A stretch of 34,400 bases of DNA from Acaryochloris sp. CRU_2_0 (GCA_012034865.1 JAAUOM010000041.1:1-34400), one strand, 5' to 3'; shown: positions 17,292 to 26,148, numbered from the stretch's first letter. Notes: a model not told the origin generated them from the sequence alone. Program-made: numbers and translations.

Positions 17292-17931
17292 GGACTACCT
17301 CCTGGCGTTCATAGCGCCGACGATACAACAGCTCTAGCTGACCGCCATATTCCTGGATAAATCCCATTTGCCGTTGATACATCCCCCGAAACGCATTGGC
17401 AAACACTAAGGTGCTAACAGCAATCACTAAACCCGTCGCTGTGGTAATTAGCGCTTCACTAATCCCGCCTGTCACTTCAGTGGCTTGAGAGCCACCAATA
17501 TTTCCCAAAGACAGGGAAGAGAAAGAGGTCATTAACCCCGTGACCGTTCCCAATAACCCCAATAAGGGTGAGACGGTGATAATGGTTTCCAAGAGGGTGT
17601 TAAACCGCTTTAAAGAAGGTAATTCTGCTTGGGCTTCGCTTTCTAAGGCTAAGCGAAACTCTTCTGGCGTAGGCTCCTCTAGCTCTAGGGCTGCTAGAAA
17701 AATTCGAGCCATGGGAAAGCGCACATCCTCCTGGAGCTGGTTGATGGCGCTCAGGGCATCTCCACTTTGATACAAAGACAAGACCGTCCGCACCAGCCGC
17801 CCTTGGCGGCGATTGATTCGAGACCAAAACATCAGGCGTTCTACGATTAATGCGATCGCCAAAACTGAACACCCCAGTAGCGGGATCATCACCACTCCCC
17901 CAGCTACCAGAAATTGAATAATTGCTTGCAT
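17275..17931 (-). CDS. exbB: ExbB/TolQ/MotA-type proton channel protein
   Basis: The 218-residue protein has the three-helix ExbB pattern. The first helix (FLVAGGVVMIPLLGCSVLAIALIVERLMFW) is followed by a cytoplasmic helical region (ARIFLAALELEEPTPEEFRLALESEAQAEL). Then come two helices with the signature TLLETIITVSPLLGLLGTVTGLM and GISEALITTATGLVIAVSTLVFANAF. This is the stator core of the ExbBD motor. ATG 17931 is followed directly by conserved sequence. It is the first gene of the exbB-exbD unit and is transcribed away from the TonB-like gene across a 392-base spacer. Confidence 0.93.
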   Translation of the reverse strand: MQAIIQFLVAGGVVMIPLLGCSVLAIALIVERLMFWSRINRRQGRLVRTVLSLYQSGDALSAINQLQEDVRFPMARIFLAALELEEPTPEEFRLALESEAQAELPSLKRFNTLLETIITVSPLLGLLGTVTGLMTSFSSLSLGNIGGSQATEVTGGISEALITTATGLVIAVSTLVFANAFRGMYQRQMGFIQEYGGQLELLYRRRYERQEVVHAITR

Positions 17932-18323
17932 TCTCTACTCCACTGTCACTACGAAATCGAATCATGGGTCTATAGACCTTTGCTTTGCACCCTTACAGTT
18001 GAGTTGGGATTACCTATGTCTTCTGCTAAGTGCCCCCTCGTTAGGTGGGTGGGCTACAGACTGAATAAACGCAACTAGTAGCAATATGGATCTAAGCAAG
18101 AGTATCTAAACTTAATGATATTACTTCTCAAATATTATCCCATTGGTAGCATTTGACAAAATAGCAGATCAAGTCAAGCTGACCTGAAGAAAAAATTAAT
18201 CCCTATATAAGGATAAGGATTGCAAACATAGATAGCCATAGGCAAAGCTTTAAAATCATCTAAATGACTATCATCTGAGCTAGTAAGTGTTGTATAGTAT
18301 TAAAAATATTTTCTCAATAACTA
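17932..18323. other. Divergent promoter region between exbB and the TonB-like gene
   Basis: This 392-base AT-rich spacer has no ORF. It must hold the promoters for both the exbBD unit and the TonB-like gene. A TATAGTAT element lies near 18293 and the possible iron-regulator site at 18304 adjoins the plus-strand start. I see no other strong repeat or RNA structure. Confidence 0.6.
18304..18322. promoter_or_regulatory. Possible Fur box before the TonB-like gene
   Basis: The 19 bases AAATATTTTCTCAATAACT resemble the AT-rich cyanobacterial FurA site I recall as AAATAAATTCTCAATAAAT, with four mismatches. The site abuts the ATG, where bound repressor would block transcription or initiation. Iron control of an ExbBD/TonB set would make sense. 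The match is to an AT-rich pattern and may be chance. Confidence 0.3.
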
Positions 18324-19694
18324 ATGGGTATCTATAGCACTGCTGTTCAGCAACGCAACGCTGAAACTAAACTTCTCAAAAAGATTTTGGCCTTCAGTCT
18401 GCCCGGTTCTCTAGTTCTGCATGGCTTAGTCTTGGGGTTTGGACTCAGTGTCATAGGACGGCCTCAACCAGAGCCTGTTGCCGAAGAATCCATTGAAATT
18501 GCAGTGGTAGATGTTCCTGAAGAGGTTGTTGAGGAACCCCCCATCCTAGAAGAACCTGAGTTGGTGGAACCAGAACCTGTAGAGGAACCTGAGGCAATAG
18601 AAACCGTGCCCCCGGAAGAGGTTCCACCCGAAGAAGCTGTTGATGTGGCCACGGCACCGGAACTCGCAAAGCCCTTAGAACCCTTAGAACCAGAATCCGC
18701 ACCAGAAAGCCCAGAATCTCCTGCACCATCTGCACCAGAGGAACAAGCCAACCCTCTGACCTCCAATGATCAAGACGCTACAGAGACAGCGCCAGCGCCC
18801 AAGCTGAACCTGAGAGACCTCTTTAATACTGCACTCAAATCACCTACGGATAATGGAACCCAGCCCGGTTCAAAAACGGGGGTGCCTGGTAGTCGAGGCA
18901 ACAAACCAGGTACACCCCCAAGCTCTAAAAAACAAGTGGCAGTTGGAACCCAATCCTCTCCCCCTTCTGAGCAACCCAAACGCAAACGGAGCAAACTTAA
19001 AGGCATTGGCTACGAAAAAGACAAAAATACCAAGACAACAGCAGGACTACGAGAACGGTTTATTCCAATCTATAAAGATGGCAAGCTCGTAGACCTACAA
19101 CAAGAGAAATCTACAGGTGACCCTGAGCTAGATCGTGCTATTGCCAAAGATAAGGAAAAGTTATTCGATCAGGTTAAGAAACAGATAGAGCGCTTGCCTG
19201 AAGGTGAGCGCAATAGACCCATCAAACTCAAGTTTGAACAAAGTAGTGATTTGACGGCAGAAGAACAAGAACAAGTCCGTAAGAACGAAGCCATCTCAGC
19301 ACAGCGTGAACAAGAGAGAGCGGCTGCAAAAGCCCGAAACCGACAAGCTGCACCCACTCCCGTTGGTGGCTTAGACACGCCCTCAAATACTTCGGCTGCC
19401 CCTGCCCCGACCCCAGCCCCAGTAACTACTCCGGCTCCAGAATCTACCCCTGCATCTGATTTAGAGCCAACTCCGGCTCCTGTTCTAGCTCCGACTCCAG
19501 CTCCAACTGCGACCCCTGTTCCAGCCCCAGTACCTACTCCGGCTCCAGCTCCAGCCCCGGCTCCAGATCCAGTTTATGAGCCACCACTAGCTCCAGCTCC
19601 GGTTCCGGCTCCGGTTTATGAGCCACCGCCAGCCCCTGCTCCAGTTTATGAACCGCCACTACCAGAGCCTGTTGCACCTCCTCCTGCGGAGTAG
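18324..19694 (+). CDS. TonB-like energy transducer with internal TonB-type domain and Pro-rich tail
   Basis: The 456-residue protein starts with a short cytoplasmic segment and a single membrane helix (FSLPGSLVLHGLVLGFGLSV) containing the Ser/His pair typical of TonB helices. An acidic Pro/Glu-rich spacer follows (about 50-150), then a basic linker. A compact segment at about residues 245-310 (RFIPIYKDGKLVDLQQ, STGDPELDRAI) resembles the TonB C-terminal domain. Beyond it come a charged coil and about 110 residues of Pro/Ala-rich repeats (variants of PTPAPAP and PVYEPPLAPAP) to the end. In classical TonB the globular domain is last, so the order here is unusual. It lies opposite exbBD across a shared promoter region. 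The ribosome site is weak, and no later Met fits. Confidence 0.72.
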   Translation: MGIYSTAVQQRNAETKLLKKILAFSLPGSLVLHGLVLGFGLSVIGRPQPEPVAEESIEIAVVDVPEEVVEEPPILEEPELVEPEPVEEPEAIETVPPEEVPPEEAVDVATAPELAKPLEPLEPESAPESPESPAPSAPEEQANPLTSNDQDATETAPAPKLNLRDLFNTALKSPTDNGTQPGSKTGVPGSRGNKPGTPPSSKKQVAVGTQSSPPSEQPKRKRSKLKGIGYEKDKNTKTTAGLRERFIPIYKDGKLVDLQQEKSTGDPELDRAIAKDKEKLFDQVKKQIERLPEGERNRPIKLKFEQSSDLTAEEQEQVRKNEAISAQREQERAAAKARNRQAAPTPVGGLDTPSNTSAAPAPTPAPVTTPAPESTPASDLEPTPAPVLAPTPAPTATPVPAPVPTPAPAPAPAPDPVYEPPLAPAPVPAPVYEPPPAPAPVYEPPLPEPVAPPPAE

Positions 19695-19738
19695 CTATCT
19701 ACAAAGATCAGGGTTCAAGGTTTTTGCCTTTTACCTAT

Positions 19739-21016
19739 TTACTTACTAGTTTCTGCCCCACCAATTTCAATGGTGTCTTTCACTTGTAGCTTACCTCGCT
19801 CATCAATCGTCCAAACATCATAACTACCAACCACATCCCCTTGTGGATTGAGATCGACTCTACCACTAGCGCCTTGGTAGTTGATCGATTGACCCGCACG
19901 CAGCAAGGCTAAGGCTGCACACACATCCGTTACTTCTTGACCCGGAGGATTGGCCACAACTTGCAATTGGCTCTGCAATGCGGAGCCAGTAGTTTCTTTG
20001 GCAGCTTCGGCTGCTAGGACTAGTAGTGCGACAGCATCCCAAGTATTGGGGTCAAAGACGGCGGGTTCCCGCTTAAACACCTGACGGTAGCGTTTTTGGA
20101 ACGCCTCTAACGCAGGACCTCCGGCGCTGGGAGATGTACCTAGTATCCCAGTTACAATAAATTTCCCTTGGGTATCTTTCCCCACCAGCTTGGCAATGTT
20201 GGCTTCTTTCATCCCATCTGTGGTGATAATTTGGGTCTTTCCGTCTAGGAATCCTAGCTCTTGTGCTGATTTAAGAATTAAACTGCCCGTTTCTGGATAA
20301 GCAACCAGCAAAACAGCATCAGGCTCACCCGCAAACACTTTTTTGATTTCTGAGTCAAAGGTGGATGTATTGGGATCATACAGGCTGGGGCTGGCTTCAT
20401 TGGTTACGGTACCCCCTAAAGCTTGGAAGGCTAGGATAAAGGCGGTCACTAGCCCGTTCCCATAGTCATTGTTGATGGCTAAGATGGCGACGGACTTGAA
20501 TCCTTTTTGATGGGCAAGTTGGGCTAAAGCCTGACTTTGAAAGGTATCTGGTGGTGCTGTTCTAGCCCAAAATCCTTTAAATTCTCCTCTGTTAGCCCGT
20601 TCAGTGAAGATAGGGCTGGTACTCGCTGGAGAAATTTGCATCACTTGGTTACGAACGGCAATAGCAACAGCGGCACTTGATGCGGCACTTGATGCAGCAC
20701 CAACCACACCAACGACTCGGTCAACTTCTACTAGTTTGGTCATTGCTTGGGTTGCTTGAGCTGGATCGGTTTGGTCATCTGCACTTACTAAGGTCACGGG
20801 TTGCCCCAGCACACCATTACAGTCATTCACAGTCTTGACGAGCAAGTTAGCCGTTTCTTGCATAGGGGTGCCGTAGGCTGATAAATCACCTGTAATCGGC
20901 AACAATGTTCCAATTTTCAGGGACTTCTTTTGAGGTGAAGTTTGGGTCACCTGACAACTGGTGATCAGACAACACGCAGCCAATATACTCCCACAAACCA
21001 GACGTTGACCTCTCAT
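19739..21016 (-). CDS. ABC transporter substrate-binding lipoprotein, branched-chain amino acid (LivJ) type
   Basis: The protein is a periplasmic type I binding protein (Peripla_BP_6). It has a lipoprotein signal ending in lipobox LITSC, then LKIGTLLPITGDLSAYG, VSADDQTDPAQATQAMTKLV, GVVGAASSAASSAA and VAILAINNDYGNGLVTAF. A C-terminal lobe with DAVLLVAYPETG and VFDPNTWDAVALL follows. Such proteins deliver branched-chain or neutral amino acids or related ligands to ABC permeases. No permease or ATPase gene is adjacent, so it may serve a transporter encoded elsewhere. The frame opens at a TTG (21022), but ATG 21016 has AAGGAGG about 6 bases upstream and is clearly the start. Confidence 0.9.
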   Translation of the reverse strand: MRGQRLVCGSILAACCLITSCQVTQTSPQKKSLKIGTLLPITGDLSAYGTPMQETANLLVKTVNDCNGVLGQPVTLVSADDQTDPAQATQAMTKLVEVDRVVGVVGAASSAASSAAVAIAVRNQVMQISPASTSPIFTERANRGEFKGFWARTAPPDTFQSQALAQLAHQKGFKSVAILAINNDYGNGLVTAFILAFQALGGTVTNEASPSLYDPNTSTFDSEIKKVFAGEPDAVLLVAYPETGSLILKSAQELGFLDGKTQIITTDGMKEANIAKLVGKDTQGKFIVTGILGTSPSAGGPALEAFQKRYRQVFKREPAVFDPNTWDAVALLVLAAEAAKETTGSALQSQLQVVANPPGQEVTDVCAALALLRAGQSINYQGASGRVDLNPQGDVVGSYDVWTIDERGKLQVKDTIEIGGAETSK

Positions 21017-21275
21017 CACCAACCTCCTTTATCACCGCAGCAATTACAGGTGTAACCCCCTAAATTTAATCTTACGCTGAGTAGACTTGCTGTCAGCCTC
21101 CCATCTATAAACCTTTATCAAGGCTCTGTTCAGGGTAATGGTCAACAGTAATGCCATCAAAATAGACGAGTCTTCTCCTCTGTTGGAAGCCAAGATTCAC
21201 CACTTTTTCACTGACTTTTTGTAACTATATATACAGTTTTTATAATTAGGTTATCCCCATAGAGGATCAGCGAAT

Positions 21276-21629
21276 ATGAAACTCAAAGCGATTACTGCTT
21301 TCGGCCTTGGATTATCTTTGTTGCTTACAACATCCAGTGCCCTAGCGCAATCTAGCCCTGACGCTATGCCTGCAGAAAGTCCCACTCCCGGAGAAACAAC
21401 GACACCAGAAGCAGCCCCCGAACCGGAAGCTGCACCAGCAGAAGAAACAACTACCCCCGAAAGTACAACTACTCCAGATTCTTCTAGTCCAGATAGTAGC
21501 GTGGGTGCTGCTGATTCTGGGGAAACGAAGCTAGTGGCTTGTGGTCCGAATGGAGCCGCCTCCATCGTCATGGAAGTTCGTCCCGGCTGTCATGAATTAA
21601 AGGTCAATTCTCCGCCTAGAGTCGAATAA
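21276..21629 (+). CDS. Small secreted Thr/Pro/Glu-rich protein
   Basis: The 117-residue product starts with a clear Sec signal (MKLKAITAFGLGLSLLLTT) and a signal peptidase I site after ALA in SSALAQ. Residues 28-80 are low-complexity acidic Pro/Thr/Glu/Ser sequence (for example TPGETTTPEAAPEPEAAP). The last 35 residues are ordinary sequence with two cysteines (VACGPNGAASIVMEVRPGCHEL) that could form a disulfide. This looks like an exported, periplasmic or cell-surface protein with a flexible linker. No known family is recognised. A hairpin terminator lies 27 bases downstream, so it is probably a single-gene unit. Confidence 0.75.
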   Translation: MKLKAITAFGLGLSLLLTTSSALAQSSPDAMPAESPTPGETTTPEAAPEPEAAPAEETTTPESTTTPDSSSPDSSVGAADSGETKLVACGPNGAASIVMEVRPGCHELKVNSPPRVE

Positions 21630-21655
21630 CATTCCCACTGCATCACAGCCTTGTC

Positions 21656-21690
21656 ATCAAAGCCTTAGTCTTAGGAACTAAGGCTTTGAT
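21656..21690 (+). terminator. Hairpin terminator after the small secreted protein
   Basis: A 13-base perfect inverted repeat (ATCAAAGCCTTAG and CTAAGGCTTTGAT) surrounds a 9-base loop, followed by TTAT. It lies 27 bases after the stop codon at 21629. Confidence 0.8.
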
Positions 21691-22010
21691 TTATAAGAGA
21701 AGTTTTCAAGAAAATAGATTATTTCCCCTTTTTTTAGACTGAGATGGTCTTTATTCATCACCTAATAACTTGTAGTCCATCACTCACAATATTTCTTTAA
21801 ATATTGAGAAACAGATTTTGCTATAAGTTCTTTGTAAAAAATAATCAATCAATTCAATTGTGATTCTAAGAAAACTCTAATTTCTTCCCTGGTAAAAATT
21901 TGCTAGGGTGGGAGAGAGTAAGAGATTTTTGGGTGGTTTTGGACTAACCTATCCTCAAAGATCGATGAACTAGCAAGTTAATGAATTACATACTTTACTG
22001 AGCAAGGGGT
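21691..22010. other. AT-rich intergenic region upstream of the PadR gene
   Basis: These 320 bases are strongly AT-rich and contain no supported ORF or RNA gene. The promoter of the PadR-type regulator must lie here. I see no clear palindromic operator. Confidence 0.5.
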
Positions 22011-22391
22011 ATGATGACCATGAATGTTCAAGATATTTATCAATATTTCAAGACCCCCCCTCCTATCTACATCACTAAAGAAGTTGCTGTTTGCTACATT
22101 CTCTGTGTATTAATCGAAAAGGGGGATTCCTATGGTACGGCTCTGCTCAAGGATATTCGAGCCAATCATCCCCCTTATCGGATTTCCGATACCGTGTTAT
22201 ATGCTGCCCTCAACTTCTTGATTGATGAACAGATGCTGAGTGGATATTGGCAGAATGAGGCAGGCCGAGGCCGACCGCGACGAATGTACCAAATTGCTGA
22301 AGGTAAAGAAGAAGACGCGAAAAAACTTGCCCAATTGTGGCAAAAGTTTTTGGGTGCTGATTCTGAAGCAGTTAAATCTGTGGCACTTTAA
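22011..22391 (+). CDS. PadR-family transcriptional regulator
   Basis: The 126-residue protein has a PadR winged-helix domain: KEVAVCYILCVLIEKGDSYGTALLKDI, YRISDTVLYAALNFLIDEQM and the wing GRGRPRRMYQIAEG. A short C-terminal helix (KKLAQLWQKFLG) follows, as in the small cyanobacterial PadR proteins that start with a Tyr/Phe/Pro-rich segment (here DIYQYFKTPPPIY). Such proteins usually bind DNA as dimers. The target is unknown and no regulated partner is adjacent. Three in-frame ATGs (22011, 22014, 22020) are possible starts; the first is shown. Confidence 0.87.
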   Translation: MMTMNVQDIYQYFKTPPPIYITKEVAVCYILCVLIEKGDSYGTALLKDIRANHPPYRISDTVLYAALNFLIDEQMLSGYWQNEAGRGRPRRMYQIAEGKEEDAKKLAQLWQKFLGADSEAVKSVAL

Positions 22392-22659
22392 TTTTTGGCA
22401 CATACCCAGGGGGATTTAGAACTCTTAATCTAAGCTCATCCATGGCTGGAACTATCCCAGGTTCCAGTCGTCTCAGGTTGAACATGAAAGTATTTCAGCA
22501 ATTCATCCCTAAAATGACTTGACACTAGGGTGATCGATGCTAAGGTTTTACTTTACGAGACTACATACTCAAGTCAAATCGTCAATTGTTTGAGTCTATC
22601 AACATCGGGATTGCTTTCACTCACAAATGTTCAACTTCCTGAGTAATGAGAGAGGAGTT

Positions 22660-23465
22660 ATGAAAGGATTAATTCGCTGGGGTTTGGTCTTTAGCTTAGC
22701 TGGAGGGGGTTTTGTCGGTACTTCTTTGCTGCAGCAACCGCTGCGATCGCAATTCCTGAGGCTGAAGCTGTCAAGCGCCTAGAAACCATTCCCGCCTTTG
22801 CAGTGACCGATGACAAAGGAGCGCCCGTGTTAGCGGCGGTTCCAAATCCTAAGGATAAGTCGAAAAAGATTCAAGTTGCCACCTTCTTTATGAGTCAAAC
22901 CGATGCTCAAAAGCTGGTTGACAACCTCAAAGCCAATAAACCTGAGCTAGGGAAAGCTGCGAAAGTGACGCTCTTGTCGTTGCGAGATGCTTACGAAATT
23001 ACCAAGAAGAATAAAGACAAGCAAGAACAATTGGTCTTTCAATTTATCCCCACCCAAGAGCAGGTGGATTATGCCAAGGCCATCCTCAAGGAAAGTGGCC
23101 AAGAGGTCAAGCAGTTTAATGGGGTACCCATGTTTTTTGCCGTGGGGGGTAAAGAGAAAGGGTTATTAACCATTGAGCAAGGTAAAAATAAAGTCATTCC
23201 CTTTTACTTTCGCAAACAGGATTTGCAGGGGATGATCGATGAGCTGAAAAAGCAGAAAAGTGAACTGAGTGCTACAACAAAGATTCAAGTCACCTCTTTA
23301 GATCGATTAGTGAGTTCTTTGTTAAAAGCAGAAGCAGACACCGCTGGCCAAATTATGCTTGTTCCTGACCGAAGTGCCCTGGAATATGCTCTCCAGGAAC
23401 AGAAGAAAAATGGTGCTCAACCCTCTAATTCCCAGACACCCAAAGAGCAACCTAAGTCCAAATAG
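22660..23465 (+). pseudogene. tic22: Tic22-like protein gene with a frameshift in the signal peptide
   Basis: From about 22728 the frame reads AAATAAIAIPEAEAVKRLET, then IPAFAVTDDKGAPVLAAVPN and ATFFMSQTDAQKLVDNLKAN. This is the Tic22 family, a periplasmic or lumenal chaperone of outer-membrane biogenesis in cyanobacteria. That frame has no upstream ATG. The expected start, ATG 22660 after GAGAGGAG, encodes a good signal peptide (MKGLIRWGLVFSLAGGGFVGTS) in another frame that stops near 22780. Adding one T in the T run near 22725 would join them. The gene is thus either disabled for export or carries a sequencing error. A GTG at 22803 could start an unexported form. The 3' end overlaps prmC. 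Confidence 0.8.
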
Positions 23466-24384
23466 CTTAGCCGCTATCCCAGTTGCGACTCATAGCTTTT
23501 GGCAATGGCGCAGTCAAGCGATCGCAGATCTGTCTCAACACTGTCAGACGCGATCGTATTTTGCTGAGCTGAGGAAAGAGCTAGATTGGCTGCTCTTAGA
23601 GGTCAGCAATCTCAGCGCCCTCGATCTACGCCTAGAAAGGGTTACCCCTGAGTCCGTCCACCTGCAACTGCCGTTTGAGGAACTGAAATGGCTCTGGCAG
23701 CGGCGTCTGCAACAGCGAGTCCCCGTACAGCATTTAACGGGTACTGTTCATTGGCGTCAGTTTCACCTGCAAATATCGCAGGCAGTGCTGATTCCTCGAC
23801 CCGAAACGGAGTTGCTGATTGATCTCGCCCTTGCCACCGAGCCACCGTTGTCCCTGTCGGGCACAACCGATTTGTGGGCTGATTTAGGGACGGGCAGTGG
23901 TGTGATCGCCTTAGGATTAGCCACGGCTTTTCCTGAGGCCGCCATTCATGCCATTGATTGCAGTGCGACAGCCCTAGCCATTGCCGAAGTCAATCGTTTG
24001 ACTTACCACTTACAAGATCGAATTCACTTTCATCTGGGGCATTGGTTTGAGCCTTTACGGGGGCTAGAAGGTCAATTCAGGGGCATTGTTAGCAATCCGC
24101 CCTATATCCCCACGGATATCCTGCCCAGCTTAGAGCCGGAAGTGTTTGAGCATGAACCTCACCTGGCCTTAGATGGTGGCACGGATGGATTGGATACGAT
24201 TCGAGAGATTATTGCGATCTCCCCCATTTATCTGCACTCAGGGGGTGTCTTGCTCCTAGAAATGATGAGGGGCCAAGATCATCAGGTTACAACCCTGCTG
24301 CAAAGCCAAGGTCACTATTCGCAGATTCAAATTCATCCAGACCTAGCTGGCATTAACCGATTTGCCATAGCCTACCGAATATAG
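23410..24384 (+). CDS. prmC: Release factor glutamine N5-methyltransferase PrmC
   Basis: PrmC (HemK) methylates the GGQ glutamine of release factors RF1 and RF2. The N-terminal helical domain includes VPVQHLTGTVHWRQFHL. The SAM-binding fold has LIPRPETELLIDLAL, WADLGTGSGVIALGLA and AIDCSATALAIAEVNR, and the catalytic motif is SNPPYIP. The C-terminus has LLLEMMRGQ. The start is uncertain: ATG 23410 gives about 324 residues, longer than the usual 280-300, and overlaps the tic22 end by 56 bases. No later ATG or GTG fits before conserved sequence. Probably translated with tic22 and the DUF2358 gene. Confidence 0.92.
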   Translation: MVLNPLIPRHPKSNLSPNSLAAIPVATHSFWQWRSQAIADLSQHCQTRSYFAELRKELDWLLLEVSNLSALDLRLERVTPESVHLQLPFEELKWLWQRRLQQRVPVQHLTGTVHWRQFHLQISQAVLIPRPETELLIDLALATEPPLSLSGTTDLWADLGTGSGVIALGLATAFPEAAIHAIDCSATALAIAEVNRLTYHLQDRIHFHLGHWFEPLRGLEGQFRGIVSNPPYIPTDILPSLEPEVFEHEPHLALDGGTDGLDTIREIIAISPIYLHSGGVLLLEMMRGQDHQVTTLLQSQGHYSQIQIHPDLAGINRFAIAYRI

Positions 24385-24399
24385 GCTACGGTGAATAGT

Positions 24400-24798
24400 A
24401 TGACTATTTTGGCACAACTGCGGCAAGACTACGCCCGTTTCCCGGAGGATCAATCCTTTGATCTGTACGCGGAGGATGTCTATTTCCAAGATCCCCTCAA
24501 TCGGTTTTGCGGTGTCACCCGCTATCGGCAAATGATTGGCTTTATCCAGAAATGGTTTATCAATACCCGCATGGATGTCCACAGCCTTGAACAACAAGGC
24601 AATCAGATTCATAGCCGTTGGACCTTATCCTGGCAAGCTCCTTTACCCTGGCAACCACACATGGCGATTACGGGTCGCAGTGAGTTGACATTAAATGAAT
24701 CAGGTCTGGTCTGTAGTCACATTGACTATTGGGATTGCTCACGACTGTCGGTCTTTAAACAACTGTTTTTCCCGGTCTCATCGTCTAGGCTTGAATAG
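24400..24798 (+). CDS. DUF2358 (NTF2-like) protein
   Basis: From ATG 24400 the protein begins MTILAQLRQDYARFP, followed by DLYAEDVYFQDPLNRFCGV and YRQMIGFIQKWF. These are characteristic of DUF2358, a small NTF2-like fold found in cyanobacteria and plastids with no assigned activity. The length of 132 residues is typical. A GTG at 24391 is an alternative start. It lies 15 bases after prmC and 30 before ald on the same strand, so it may be part of the same transcript. Confidence 0.85.
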   Translation: MTILAQLRQDYARFPEDQSFDLYAEDVYFQDPLNRFCGVTRYRQMIGFIQKWFINTRMDVHSLEQQGNQIHSRWTLSWQAPLPWQPHMAITGRSELTLNESGLVCSHIDYWDCSRLSVFKQLFFPVSSSRLE

Positions 24799-24828
24799 AC
24801 TGAATGTTACGGGGTTAAAAAGCAGGTT

Positions 24829-25926
24829 ATGGAAATCGGTGTTCCTAAGGAAATTAAGGATCAAGAATTTCGCGTCGGGTTGAGTCCTGCCAGTGCCCAA
24901 GCCCTAGGTCAACAAGGCCATCAAGTCTTTGTGGAAACAGGTGCAGGGGTGGGGGCGGGCTTTCCTGATGCTGACTATGAACAAGTCGGAGCAACGGTGG
25001 TGACAGAGGCGGTTCACGCCTGGAATCGTGAATTGGTGATCAAAGTCAAGGAACCCCTCCTGGCTGAATATGACCTATTGCAAGCGGGGCAGATTTTATT
25101 CACCTATTTGCACCTCGCCGCTGATCGCACCTTAACAGAACGCTTAATGGCATCGGGGGTGAGTGCAATCGCCTATGAAACCGTCGAGATCAATGTGGGC
25201 GATCGCAGTGCATTGCCCCTGCTAACACCCATGAGCGTGATTGCAGGTCGTCTCTCCATTCAGTTTGGGGCACACTTTCTAGAGCGCCAGCAGGGCGGAC
25301 GGGGAGTTTTACTAGGGGGAATTCCGGGCGTCAAACCAGGAAAAGTTGTCATTGTCGGTGGCGGTGTAGTCGGGACGGAAGCGGCTCGAATGGCCATTGG
25401 CATGGGAGCCCAGGTCACAATTTTGGATATCAATGTCGAACGGCTTACCTATCTAGAAACGCTCTTTGGTTCTCGGATTGAACTGCTGTATAGCAATGCC
25501 CAACACCTCGCTGAAGGGGTACCCACCGCAGACTTATTGGTAGGAGCCGTCCTTGTTCCTGGCAAACGTGCTCCCATCCTCGTGTCCCGCCAGTTAGTTC
25601 AGCAAATGGCTTCTGGCTCCGTGATTGTCGATGTGGCCGTAGATCAAGGCGGTTGTGTGGAAACCCTGTTTACCACCTCCCATACGGATCCGGTCTATAT
25701 CGCCGAAGGGGTTCTCCACTATGGTGTACCGAATATGCCGGGAGCTGTGCCATGGACAGCAACACAAGCCCTCAATCACAGTACTTTCCCCTTTGTCGCC
25801 CAACTGGCCAACCAAGGCTTGGCAGCCCTCGATCAGGATGCGGCCTTAAAAAAAGGATTGAATGTACATCGCCACCGTTTGGTACACCCTGCGATTCAAC
25901 AGGTCTTTCCTGACTTGGTGGCTTGA
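24829..25926 (+). CDS. ald: Alanine dehydrogenase
   Basis: This NAD-dependent enzyme interconverts L-alanine with pyruvate and ammonia. The protein begins MEIGVPKEIKDQEFRVGLSP. It holds the substrate-binding Lys in LVIKVKEPLLAEYD and the catalytic His in LFTYLHLAADRTLTE. The Rossmann motif is GGGVVGTEAARMAIGMGAQV, and the conserved C-terminal NMPGAVPWTATQALNH is present. The length of 365 residues is standard. ATG 24829 is firm. An IS-rich region begins right after the gene, and no clear terminator is seen before it. Confidence 0.95.
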   Translation: MEIGVPKEIKDQEFRVGLSPASAQALGQQGHQVFVETGAGVGAGFPDADYEQVGATVVTEAVHAWNRELVIKVKEPLLAEYDLLQAGQILFTYLHLAADRTLTERLMASGVSAIAYETVEINVGDRSALPLLTPMSVIAGRLSIQFGAHFLERQQGGRGVLLGGIPGVKPGKVVIVGGGVVGTEAARMAIGMGAQVTILDINVERLTYLETLFGSRIELLYSNAQHLAEGVPTADLLVGAVLVPGKRAPILVSRQLVQQMASGSVIVDVAVDQGGCVETLFTTSHTDPVYIAEGVLHYGVPNMPGAVPWTATQALNHSTFPFVAQLANQGLAALDQDAALKKGLNVHRHRLVHPAIQQVFPDLVA

Positions 25927-25998
25927 GCCAACCACTAGACTTTGATCTGAAGAGTACAAGACCTGATTGCCTGACACAACTCAATACAGTTCGGATAA

Positions 25999-26148
25999 AT
26001 CAATTTGGTCATTTTTCAAGTGCTGAAAGCCCTTTTTCCTGTTTATGCTATTGAAATTATTCTCAATAGTGAACTTAACCGAACGGTATTGGGACGAGAA
26101 GATGAGGCAACCTGGCATCAGATTATGAAGCTGTTGGCAGAAGATTGA
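25999..26148 (+). pseudogene. Short unrecognised coding remnant
   Basis: An open frame encodes VLKALFPVYAIEIILNSELN and then GREDEATWHQIMKLLAED before a TGA. There is a GTG at 26020 but no ATG and no ribosome site. The composition is protein-like. It borders the palindrome at 26147 and IS remnants, so it is probably the tail of a broken gene. Family not recognised. Confidence 0.35.

Noticed and set aside
18451-18766. Minus-strand ORFs of 94-100 codons
   Set aside because: They are antisense shadows of the Pro/Glu-rich spacer of the TonB-like gene, with low-complexity Ser/Gly or Leu/Val translations.
21251-21571. Minus-strand ORF of 106 codons
   Set aside because: It is an antisense shadow of the Thr/Pro-rich secreted protein gene; that gene has a signal peptide and terminator supporting the plus strand.
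22803-23465. Treating the GTG at 22803 as a normal start of an intact Tic22 gene
   Set aside because: That start has no ribosome site and lacks the export signal the family needs, while a complete signal peptide with a strong ribosome site lies just upstream in another frame.
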